Assembly: GCA_040386195.1 (NCBI GenBank)
Contig: JAZKFV010000019.1
Coordinates: forward strand, 1 to 43,608
Origin: JAJTCH01 sp040386195
GTDB taxonomy: Bacteria; Pseudomonadota; Alphaproteobacteria; Rickettsiales; UBA1997
Length of the DNA stretch: 43,608 nt
Reading direction: 5' to 3'
A program made the translations under genes and the position numbers. How positions within the stretch are numbered: position 1 is the stretch's first letter; each line of letters begins with the position of its first letter. Below the pieces are notes generated by a model that had not been told where the DNA came from, ran no database searches, and saw only the letters and a list, made by a program, of their open reading frames with translations. Shown piece by piece: positions 8,616 to 17,000 of the stretch.

Positions 8616-10997
8616 TTATTTTCTAATCCGCAGCGCATTTACCACCACCACAATTGAAGAAGAAGACATTGCCAAAGCTGCAAAGAGCGGAACTACATAG
8701 CCCATTATGGCGAAAGGCACCGCGATTAAATTATAAACAAGCGCAAAGGCTAAATTTTGTTTAATGATTTGATTTGATTTTTTGGCGGTTTGAATGGTTT
8801 CTAAAATCGGTTGCAACTTTTCACTTTGAAAAATTATATCGGCAATATTTTTGCTAATGTCAGCCGCCGATGAAGGTGAAATTGAAACATCAGCCAGCAT
8901 CAATGAAGGCGCGTCATTAATGCCGTCGCCAACCATTAGAATATTTTTATTTTTGCTTTTGAGGGTTTTAAGAATTGCTAATTTTTGATCAGGAGTTTTT
9001 TCAAAATAATATTCGGCAATGCCCAGCTGTTTTGCGGTTGATTTTACAACCGATTCTTTATCGCCGGAAAGAAGGATTAAATTGTAATTACGAAGTTGCT
9101 TTATGGTTGATTGCGCATCGCTGCGTAATTGATCTTGGAAGGTAAAAGTTGTGATTTGGTTTTGATATTTGAAATAAATTTGTGGATTGTCATTAACGCT
9201 GTCATCCTGAGCGCAGCGAAGGATCTCGTCAGGCTGAACGAGATCCTTCGCTGCGCTCAGGATGACAGCGTTGTTAATAAACTTAGAACTTCCTAACCTA
9301 ATTTCTTCATTATTATAATCAGCAACCAAGCCCATTCCCGGAATTTCTTGCACTTTTAAATCCAACAATTCACCTTTAAAATTTTCCGCCAAAGCTCTTG
9401 ACAAAGGATGCTTACTCTTCGCCGCCATTGAAGCTGCAATTTGTATAATGTCTTCACTAACGACTAACGACTCATCACTCACGACTAATCTCGGTTTGCC
9501 AATTGTCAGCGTTCCAGTCTTATCAAAAACAATCATATCAACTTTATTCAGCCTTTCCAAAGCCTCACCATTTTTAATCAAAATTCCTTGCTTGAGCAAC
9601 CTGCCCGCTGCAACAATTTGCACCACCGGAACTGCCAGAGCCAAAGCGCAAGGGCAAGTTATAATTAAAACTGCGGCGGCATTTAATAAAGCGTGATGCC
9701 AGCCAATTCCAATTGCGCACCAAATTATAAAAGTGATTAAAGCAATCAAATGAACAATTGGCGTGTAATATTTTGAAACTGCATCAGCAATTTTGGTGTA
9801 ATAATTTTTACTGGTTTCAATCTGTTCAACCATTGCCACAATTTTTGCCAGCAAAGTTTCTTCTCGCGCTTTAATAATTTTAACTTGCAGAGCATTTCCC
9901 AAATTAACCATTCCAGCAAAAACCTCATCACCGGTTTTAAAATTTTTTGGATTAGATTCTCCAGTAATCACTGAAGTATCAATCTCACTTTCGCCTTGCA
10001 TTATCAAACCATCCGCAGCAATTCTTTCGCCCATTGCCACATTTAAAATCATATCTTTTTGCAAATCTTTACTAGCGATAATTTTATGTTTGCCGTCCAA
10101 AATTATTGTTGCCGAAATTCCCGCTAGCATCATTAAATCGCCAGTAATTGAAAAGGCTTTGCGCCGCGCAGAAAAATCTAAATAGCGACCGATTAACAAA
10201 AAGAAAATCAGCATTATCACTGAATCAAAATAAGCATGTTCGCCCTTAGTGATTGCTTCAAAAATGCTGATAATGCTCGCCAAAAAAATTGCCACCGCAA
10301 TTGGCACATCCATATTCATTCTTTTGGCCCCAATGGATTTGAAAGCGGAAATTACAAAAATACGACCGGAATAAATAATGGCCGGCAAAGCGATGAGCGC
10401 GGAAACCCAATATAATAAATTGCGAGTTGCAACTCCCATTTGCAACGAACTATTTGCCCAAAGCGCAACTGAAATTAACATCACATTTCCCGAAGCAAAA
10501 CCAGCAACCGCCAGAGCTTTGAGCATTGAGCCATCATATTTTTTTTCAGCAGCTTGCAAAAATTCGGCATCAAAAGGAACTAATCGATAACCTAAATTAA
10601 AAATTAATTTAACTAAATCATTACCAATATCTTTCGCGCCCAACCATTCCAAATAAAGCCTTTTTGTTGACATATTAATGCGCGCCTTTTTCACCGCCGC
10701 TTGCTTTTTTAAAACATTCTCAATCAACCAAACACAAGCCGCGCAATGCAAACCTTCAATCATTAAATTGATGGCAAAACTATTTTCATCGGTTTGATTG
10801 GCAAATTCACTAACATCAATTTGCCCATTTTCTTCTGGCTTTAAAGCCTTGATTTTATTGCTTAAAAGACGAGTTTGATAATAATTTGTCAGACCCAAAT
10901 TATTGATAATTCGATAAGCCGCCGCGCAGCCATTGCAGCAAAATTTTTCTTCCGGATTTTTATTGATTAAGCCACAATGTTGGCAATAAGTTTTCAT
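8616..10997 (-). CDS. ccoI: Copper-translocating P-type ATPase, CcoI/FixI type
   Basis: A P1B-type ATPase of about 793 residues. The N-terminus has the Cys-rich domain typical of CcoI/FixI (C-x-x-C near 5-8, then FCCNGC and GLTNYY), followed by a heavy-metal-associated domain with GLHCAAC, eight membrane helices including the CPC copper site (448-450), D492-KTGT for phosphorylation, and GDGINDAP. CcoI proteins export copper for cbb3 oxidase assembly; ccmF in the same window fits a cytochrome-c-dependent chain, but a general copper exporter remains possible. The start at 10997 (MKTYCQHCG) is preferred because an upstream extension would run into the divergent amidase start. Residues about 576-601 are a palindromic-repeat insert in the nucleotide-binding domain (VILSAAKDL...EILRCAQDD). 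A shorter internal repeat (LVVSDESLVVSED) follows the DKTGT region. Confidence 0.88.
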   Translation of the reverse strand: MKTYCQHCGLINKNPEEKFCCNGCAAAYRIINNLGLTNYYQTRLLSNKIKALKPEENGQIDVSEFANQTDENSFAINLMIEGLHCAACVWLIENVLKKQAAVKKARINMSTKRLYLEWLGAKDIGNDLVKLIFNLGYRLVPFDAEFLQAAEKKYDGSMLKALAVAGFASGNVMLISVALWANSSLQMGVATRNLLYWVSALIALPAIIYSGRIFVISAFKSIGAKRMNMDVPIAVAIFLASIISIFEAITKGEHAYFDSVIMLIFFLLIGRYLDFSARRKAFSITGDLMMLAGISATIILDGKHKIIASKDLQKDMILNVAMGERIAADGLIMQGESEIDTSVITGESNPKNFKTGDEVFAGMVNLGNALQVKIIKAREETLLAKIVAMVEQIETSKNYYTKIADAVSKYYTPIVHLIALITFIIWCAIGIGWHHALLNAAAVLIITCPCALALAVPVVQIVAAGRLLKQGILIKNGEALERLNKVDMIVFDKTGTLTIGKPRLVVSDESLVVSEDIIQIAASMAAKSKHPLSRALAENFKGELLDLKVQEIPGMGLVADYNNEEIRLGSSKFINNAVILSAAKDLVQPDEILRCAQDDSVNDNPQIYFKYQNQITTFTFQDQLRSDAQSTIKQLRNYNLILLSGDKESVVKSTAKQLGIAEYYFEKTPDQKLAILKTLKSKNKNILMVGDGINDAPSLMLADVSISPSSAADISKNIADIIFQSEKLQPILETIQTAKKSNQIIKQNLAFALVYNLIAVPFAIMGYVVPLFAALAMSSSSIVVVVNALRIRK
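9195..9272. repeat. Palindromic element A inside ccoI
   Basis: A perfect 35-bp inverted repeat (arms 9195-9229 and 9238-9272) around an 8-nt loop. The core reads TGTCATCCTGAGCGCAGCG then AAGGATCTCG. It lies wholly within the ATPase gene without breaking its frame and adds about 26 residues that have no counterpart in ordinary P1B ATPases. The site falls in the nucleotide-binding domain, between FINNA and DNPQIYF. Confidence 0.95.
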
Positions 10998-11062
10998 TGA
11001 TAAAAATTGATTTTGGTGTTTTGATGAAAGCCTGATAATAACACGCAAAAGCTCTAAAAACA

Positions 11063-11761
11063 ATGAAACAAAACTTTCCAATCAGCCACCAATATTCTTC
11101 TAAATCTTTTGATGAACGCATCAAATTTTTGATTTTGCACTTCACTGCTGTTGATTTTAAAACTTCTTTAGATCTTTTAAAAAATCAGGTTAGTGCTCAT
11201 TATTTAATTTCTGAACCTCCTGTAGAAATTTTTCAATTAGTCGCAGAAGATCATCGCGCTTGGCACGCTGGAGAAAGCTTCTGGGCGGGTCGCACTAATT
11301 TGAATGATAGTTCAATTGGTATTGAAATTGTTAATTTGGATGGCAATAAAAATTCTTATCCCGATGAACAAATTGAAGCGGTAATGTTGTTATGCAAACA
11401 AATTATTGCCCGCCACAACATTGCTCCTAATTGTGTTTTGGGTCATTCCGATATTGCACCTTTGAGAAAAGATGATCCGGGTATTTTATTTCCTTGGCGA
11501 AAACTTTATGAAAATGGAATTGGTGCGATGGTTGATTCTATTGATATTGAAGGTCTTGATAAAATTCCAACCGCTTTAGAACTGCAACAAAATTTAGCTA
11601 AATATGGTTATCAAATTGATTTAACTGGTGCGATGGATGAGCAAACTAAAGGAGTTTTAGATGCTTTTAGAAAACATTTTTGCCCAGATTTAGTTGGCAA
11701 AAATATTGATTTAAAAAGCTATGCAACCTTGCTGGCATTGATTAAAAAATATAAGAACTAA
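11063..11761 (+). CDS. N-acetylmuramoyl-L-alanine amidase (Amidase_2, AmpD/AmiD-like) with peptidoglycan-binding domain
   Basis: A 232-residue zinc amidase that cleaves the amide bond between MurNAc and the stem peptide. The Amidase_2 fold carries the three zinc ligands H26 (ILHFTA), H128 (GHSDIAP) and D138 (DDPG), and the typical AWHAGES and SIGIEI motifs. From about residue 168 a PG_binding_1-type helical domain follows (LQQNLAKYGY...MDEQTKGVLDAFRKHF). This arrangement resembles AmiD and the Rickettsia AmpD-like amidases. No signal peptide or lipobox is visible, so it may act in the cytosol on recycled muropeptides or be exported otherwise. It is divergent from ccoI (65 bp between starts), and palindromic element A begins 1 bp after its stop. 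Confidence 0.9.
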   Translation: MKQNFPISHQYSSKSFDERIKFLILHFTAVDFKTSLDLLKNQVSAHYLISEPPVEIFQLVAEDHRAWHAGESFWAGRTNLNDSSIGIEIVNLDGNKNSYPDEQIEAVMLLCKQIIARHNIAPNCVLGHSDIAPLRKDDPGILFPWRKLYENGIGAMVDSIDIEGLDKIPTALELQQNLAKYGYQIDLTGAMDEQTKGVLDAFRKHFCPDLVGKNIDLKSYATLLALIKKYKN

Positions 11762-11762
11762 A

Positions 11763-11916
11763 CTGTCATCCCAAGCGCAGCGAAGGATCTCAGGAACCGA
11801 GTTTGGTTTTATTCGCGGCGCGGCTCACGAGATCCTTCGCTACGCTCAGGATGACAGAATAACTCAGGATGACAGAATAGCTCAGGATGACAGAATAGCT
11901 CAGGATGACAGAATAT
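11763..11916. repeat. Palindromic element A with four 18-bp tandem copies of its right end
   Basis: An imperfect inverted repeat (left arm about 11763-11791, right arm about 11828-11856) with a longer loop of about 36 nt. It is followed by 18-bp tandem units CTCAGGATGACAGAATAG at 11845-11862, 11863-11880, 11881-11898 and 11899-11916, differing only in the last one or two bases. The first unit overlaps the end of the right arm. The array fills the whole gap between the convergent amidase and uvrB genes and ends directly at the uvrB stop codon. The hairpin could act as a bidirectional terminator, but no U-tract is visible. Confidence 0.93.
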
Positions 11917-14031
11917 CTAAATCAATTTTATCGCTTCTAATTTGCGAATCACATCGCGCAGCTGCGCGGCTTTTTCAAAATCTAAATTTCCCGCCGCTTC
12001 TTGCATTTCTTTTTTCAGCTCAGGAATTTTCTTGTCCAAAGCCTTGTAATTTCCGGTTTTAGCTTCAGCAAAAATTTCGTCATAATTTTCTTTATTGCCC
12101 AAAGTTTTTTTGCTGCGTGATAATTTGGCTTCTTTGCTTTTGTTGTAAAGATTGTCCAAAGGTGATGAGAAAGATTTGGCGGTTGTGGTTGGTGTGATGC
12201 CGTGTTTGGTGTTGTGGTCTTGTTGAATTTTTCTTCTGCGCGTTGTTTCGCTTAAAGCGGCTTTGATGGATTTGGTTTCTTTATCGGCGTATAAAATAAC
12301 TTTGGATTCGGAGTTGCGCGCGGCTCTGCCGATGGTTTGAATCAGGGAAGTTTCGTTGCGCAAGAAGCCTTCTTTATCAGCGTCTAGAATTGCCATTAAA
12401 GCACATTCGGGAATATCTAAGCCTTCACGCAAGAGATTGACGCCGATTAAAACATCATAAATTCCTTGGCGCAAATCGCGGATAATTTCGATGCGTTCTA
12501 AAGTTTCAATATCAGAATGCATATAAACGGTTTTGAGTCCGCAATCGTTTAAATATTCACTCAAAGATTCTGCCATTTTTTTAGTCAAAGTTGTGGCGAG
12601 CGTGCGAAAGCCTTTGGCTTTGGTGATTTTGATTTCATTCATCAAATCATCCACTTGAGTTTTGGCGGGGCGAATTTCGCAAACTGGATCAAGCAAGCCA
12701 GTTGGACGAATGATTTGTTGGATTACACCATTGTCATCCTGAGGCATAGCCGAAGGATCTCGTCCAGCATCCTGAGATCCTTCGCTTCGCTCAGGATAAC
12801 AAGATAGTCTAGCCTTTTCTAATTCATATTTGCTCGGCGTTGCTGAAACATAAATGGTTTGGGGCTTAAATGCTTCCCATTCTTCAAATTTTAATGGGCG
12901 ATTATCCATGGCGCTGGGCAAGCGAAAGCCATATTCAGTCAAGTTAGTTTTTCGGGCAAAATCGCCTTTATACATGGCGCCAATTTGGGGAACTGAAACG
13001 TGACTTTCATCAACAAAAAGCAAAGCATCTGACGGCAAATATTCAAATAAAGTTGGTGGCGCAAAACCAGCTGGGCGGCCGGTTAAATAGCGCGAATAAT
13101 TTTCAATGCCTTTGCAAGTTCCGGTTTCAATTAGCATTTCCATATCATAAACCGTGCGCTGTTCAATTCTTTGGGCTTCGATTAATTTTTTCTGTTCTTC
13201 AAATTGTTTGATGCGTTTTTGCATATCGGTTTTGATATTGACAATCGCAGCTTTGATAGTGTTTTGGGGCGTTACATAATGCGAGCTGGGATAAATGGCG
13301 ATATCTTGCAACTTGCCAAAAAACTCGCCGGTTAAAGGATCAAACTCGTTGATCTCTTCAATCTCATCGCCAAACATGACAATCTTCCAAGCGCGATCAT
13401 CTAAGTGCGATGGAAAGACATCGACTGAATCACCTTTAGCACGAAAATCGCCGCGTTCAAAAGTGATTTCATTGCGCTGATATTGCAAATCAACCAAGCG
13501 GCTCAAAAGTTTTTGGCGATTAATTTCTTCGCCAACTTTTAAACGAATCGCCATCGTGTTATAAAACTCTGGCGAGCCAATGCCATAAATGCACGAAACT
13601 GAAGCAACCACAATTGAATCACGATTTTCAAAAAATGCGCGCGTGGCTTGGTGGCGCAGGCGGTCAATTTCTTCGTTGATTGAACTGTCTTTTTCGATGA
13701 AGGTGTCGGTCTTTGGAATATAAGCTTCGGGCTGATAGTAATCGTAATAAGAAACGAAATAGCCAACTTGATTTTCGGGGAAAAATTCTTTCATCTCGCC
13801 ATAAATTTGCGCGGCGAGAGTTTTATTGTGCGCCATAATCAAAGCTGGACGACCAGTTTTGGCAATCACATTTGCCATAGTAAAAGTTTTTCCCGAGCCG
13901 GTGACGCCGAGTAAAACTTGTTCCTTTTTTCCAGCATTTAAACCAGCCACTAATTTTTCAATTGCTTGCGGCTGATCGCCAGCGGGTTGAAAATTAGAGC
14001 TCAGTTTGAAAGCCTTGACGATGCTGCTCAT
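11917..14031 (-). CDS. uvrB: Excinuclease ABC subunit B (UvrB)
   Basis: A 704-residue UvrB, the damage-verifying helicase-like subunit of nucleotide excision repair that is loaded by UvrA and recruits UvrC. The N-terminus FQPAGDQPQAIEKL leads into Walker A GVTGSGKT (about 42-49), the beta-hairpin region YYQPEAYIPKTDTFIEKD, LLFVDESHVS (motif II), and helicase motifs V/VI (LREGLDIPE, QTIGRAARN). The UVR domain that contacts UvrC closes the protein (LDFEKAAQLRDVIRKLE). It is about 30 residues longer than Escherichia coli UvrB (673), explained by a repeat-encoded insert at about 410-434 just before the conserved RPTGLLDP. It starts 4 bp after the stop of the upstream 1893-residue gene, so the two are probably co-transcribed. 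Confidence 0.97.
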   Translation of the reverse strand: MSSIVKAFKLSSNFQPAGDQPQAIEKLVAGLNAGKKEQVLLGVTGSGKTFTMANVIAKTGRPALIMAHNKTLAAQIYGEMKEFFPENQVGYFVSYYDYYQPEAYIPKTDTFIEKDSSINEEIDRLRHQATRAFFENRDSIVVASVSCIYGIGSPEFYNTMAIRLKVGEEINRQKLLSRLVDLQYQRNEITFERGDFRAKGDSVDVFPSHLDDRAWKIVMFGDEIEEINEFDPLTGEFFGKLQDIAIYPSSHYVTPQNTIKAAIVNIKTDMQKRIKQFEEQKKLIEAQRIEQRTVYDMEMLIETGTCKGIENYSRYLTGRPAGFAPPTLFEYLPSDALLFVDESHVSVPQIGAMYKGDFARKTNLTEYGFRLPSAMDNRPLKFEEWEAFKPQTIYVSATPSKYELEKARLSCYPERSEGSQDAGRDPSAMPQDDNGVIQQIIRPTGLLDPVCEIRPAKTQVDDLMNEIKITKAKGFRTLATTLTKKMAESLSEYLNDCGLKTVYMHSDIETLERIEIIRDLRQGIYDVLIGVNLLREGLDIPECALMAILDADKEGFLRNETSLIQTIGRAARNSESKVILYADKETKSIKAALSETTRRRKIQQDHNTKHGITPTTTAKSFSSPLDNLYNKSKEAKLSRSKKTLGNKENYDEIFAEAKTGNYKALDKKIPELKKEMQEAAGNLDFEKAAQLRDVIRKLEAIKLI
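12731..12803. repeat. Palindromic element A inside uvrB
   Basis: Imperfect inverted repeat (arms about 12731-12762 and 12773-12803) of the same family as in ccoI and comEC. It is read through in frame, giving residues such as CYPERSEGSQDAGRDPSAMP in UvrB. This is a different reading frame of the element from the one translated in ccoI and comEC (VILS-x-AKDL). The insert lies between the conserved YELEKA and IRPTGLLDP segments, at a position where standard UvrB proteins have only a short loop. Confidence 0.93.
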
Positions 14032-14035
14032 TTAA

Positions 14036-17000
14036 CTATTGGCACGGGTTGGTTATTAACTTATAAGTTCCGTCAACACATTGAAATTGAGCTGTGATTG
14101 AATGAGGATCTATTTCTTGGGTCATTGAAATTGAATCACCATTGTTCATATTCGGCGGAATAAAGTTTTTGACATAATCACCATTATTTCCGCACTCAAC
14201 CTGAGATCTTGTTCTGCTACCGATAATGAAGCAAGCATCATTATTGTTATGGCGATTGCGATAACAATATTCCGGATAACCTGCCCGATCAATTGGCGCT
14301 CCATTTACGCAAGGGGGTCTGGTGCACTTTTGGTTAGTTGAAATTGTGCCATCTGAACAGCTGTATTTCACGGTCCCAACATAGTTGGCAACATTACAGG
14401 TTTTACTACCACTGGCACCATGATTCAAAACTACATCTTCAGAATAACCTTCCACCAAGCCAGAGCAATTCTTTTTACAATCTTGACCAGAGCTTGGTTG
14501 CCAATAAGTCTGATCTATAAAATTTGAAGAGTTCTTAAAGCTGCATTTTATCTTTGGAGGCAAAGCTGCATCTGCAAAACTATAGTCAGGAATACAAGAC
14601 CCGGTCAATTCGGTATTAACTATTGCTGAATCGCCAGATCCAGTAGTGCTGATATCATTGTCAGCAAGATATGTGGCATTGCCAACCGTGCCACCATTGG
14701 CAACGCACATTGACTCAACTGGTCCCCACTGCCCTTTGGCAAAACCATTAGTTCCGTTTCCACATAATCTTCTTAAGCGATAACAGCCATCAACTCGCTC
14801 TTTTGTAAAAGTGCTGGCATTCATATTAGAACAATTATCCGCAGTATAAGCATAAGAATTAGCGGTAATTGGACCATCAATTGGAGTGATTGACGGCCAG
14901 GATATATCGATTTTTTTTGTCAAAGTTGAGGAAATGAATTGGGAAGTTATGCCCACGCCAATTGTGGCGTCAATATTGGAGCCCGGACATTTATTGATGC
15001 AAGGATTAACTACCGGAAGATCAGGATTCCACCGCGATTTCCATTCATCGCCTGAGAATATAGATTCGCATTGCCTGGTTGGCATTGGCTGATACGGATT
15101 TTTAAAATAGCCAGCCGAACAAGATGTTGCTGAAACTATTACTGATTGATTATTTGGTATGTTAGTAGTTGGCCAATTAGCAAAACCATTATTTGGGGTT
15201 GCGGCGGTATCGCCACTGCGTTGATCACAGTTTAATCTAGTGCAAGGATTTTGTAGATTAGTCCAATTACCAAGATAATCGCATTCCATAGTTGGAGCAT
15301 TGATTCCGGAAGGAAAGAAACCCAAATTCTGATTACAAACACCAGCCACTTTTGATTCATCCGGAACGAATAAATCGCTTCTTGAAGCTTTACCCTCAGC
15401 AAATTCGGCGCCACCATATTGATTCCATAAATCAATTTGAGCTTGAGTGGTTCTGGTGGCTGGTAATGCGCCGTTGGCAATTGTGATTGCCGAACATTTA
15501 ATGCGGGTGCAAGAATTGTTAACCGGCTCCCAAACGCCAAGTTGATTGCAGGCTCTGATTGGATTGAGAATATTGTTATTTGTATCGCGGGCTAATTTAT
15601 AGCCGATAATACAGGAACTTGCCGTAACATTTTCCAAAAAGTCGTTGGTCTTTTGTTTTGCTGGCCAAAGAGCATAGCCATTTTTCGCTCCTCTATTATC
15701 TCCAGTTTCGCCCACCGCATAATCATTTTGATAAGAATTATTTTCCGGCGCACCAGATTGAATAATTAGAGCATTATTAATTGCCGAACAAGAATAGCGA
15801 ATACAGCTATTGCTCAGAGTTGGTTTTTGCCAATTACCATCAATGGAGCAATTAAGAGTTGGCGATAAAACAGTGCCGGAAGAATTGGTTTGTGGTTTCC
15901 AAAAACCATTACAAAAACCATAAACCGAGCTAGTTCCACCCAATACCGAACCATATTCAGCGTGATTAGAATTGGTTGGAGAATTGTTAATATCGAATAT
16001 AGCCGGATTTAAAGTTATATTAGCCTGACGCAATTGATGCGAAGTGTGAACACCGTTAGCATCAGAATAGTTGGGGCCAAAAATATTATTAATTTCTGAC
16101 TTAGTAACTGAAGATATAGCAAAATTAGGATCGTTAGGATCGCTGTTATTAACTGAGGTAAAATCAACCGCCTGACAAAATCTTGGTATAATAATATCCA
16201 TACACAGCCCAGCTTCTCTTGGGGTTTGTAATCTAATTTCTTGACAAGCTGCTGGTGTGTTTTGGCAATCTGGCAATACGGTGTTATCGGTCGCTTCAAT
16301 ACAAACGCAATATGGCGCTTTGCCGCCGGCATCGCAATTAGTGCTAGAATCGCCATCATTTAAATACAGGCTTTTTATTACATCAGGCAGACATTTGCCT
16401 AGAACACCATCAACAGTTTTATAAGCGACAACAGTTTTTAATTTATCTTCAAAGCCTTTGACAATACACATTTCGTTAAACCAGCCATAAGCATTAATAT
16501 GGCGCGGATCAATTGTTGCTTTGGCGCTATTATTTAAAAGGCTTTGAAAGTTTTGATAATTTGGATCAATGTTATTAGCGGCGCTGGCGCTGGTATCAAT
16601 TTGACTGAAAAAATCGGCAGCAGCAGAATTAATAATTCCTAATTTACGATTACAGCTGCTTAATATTGCACCATTGCAATTGGCCTTGATTGCATCAAAT
16701 TGGGCAGTGGAAGCGCCATTAACTATCGCGTTGTGCAAGGCAATTTCATTATCGGCACATTCATAAACTAGCTTGGAACAAACATCTCTTCTTGAACATA
16801 ATTTATATGCCTCAATATTTCTGGTGCAGCTATCATCAGCCGTGGTGTCGATGGTGGTTGAGTTTGGAAAAACAAATTCGTCACTACAAATATCATCTGC
16901 GCCACAATTATCATTTTGATTATTAGCGCCATGATCAACAATTAGACGAAATTTTAATTTAACATTATCAAAAATATTATTGGGATCAGGAATAATCGAG

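Noticed and set aside
8616..8700. tRNA-Pro acting as an integration site for a mobile element
   Set aside because: No integrase and no second copy of the tRNA 3' end are visible in the window.
11845..11916. CRISPR-like array of short repeats
   Set aside because: The 18-bp units are directly adjacent with no spacers, and they derive from the palindromic element's end.
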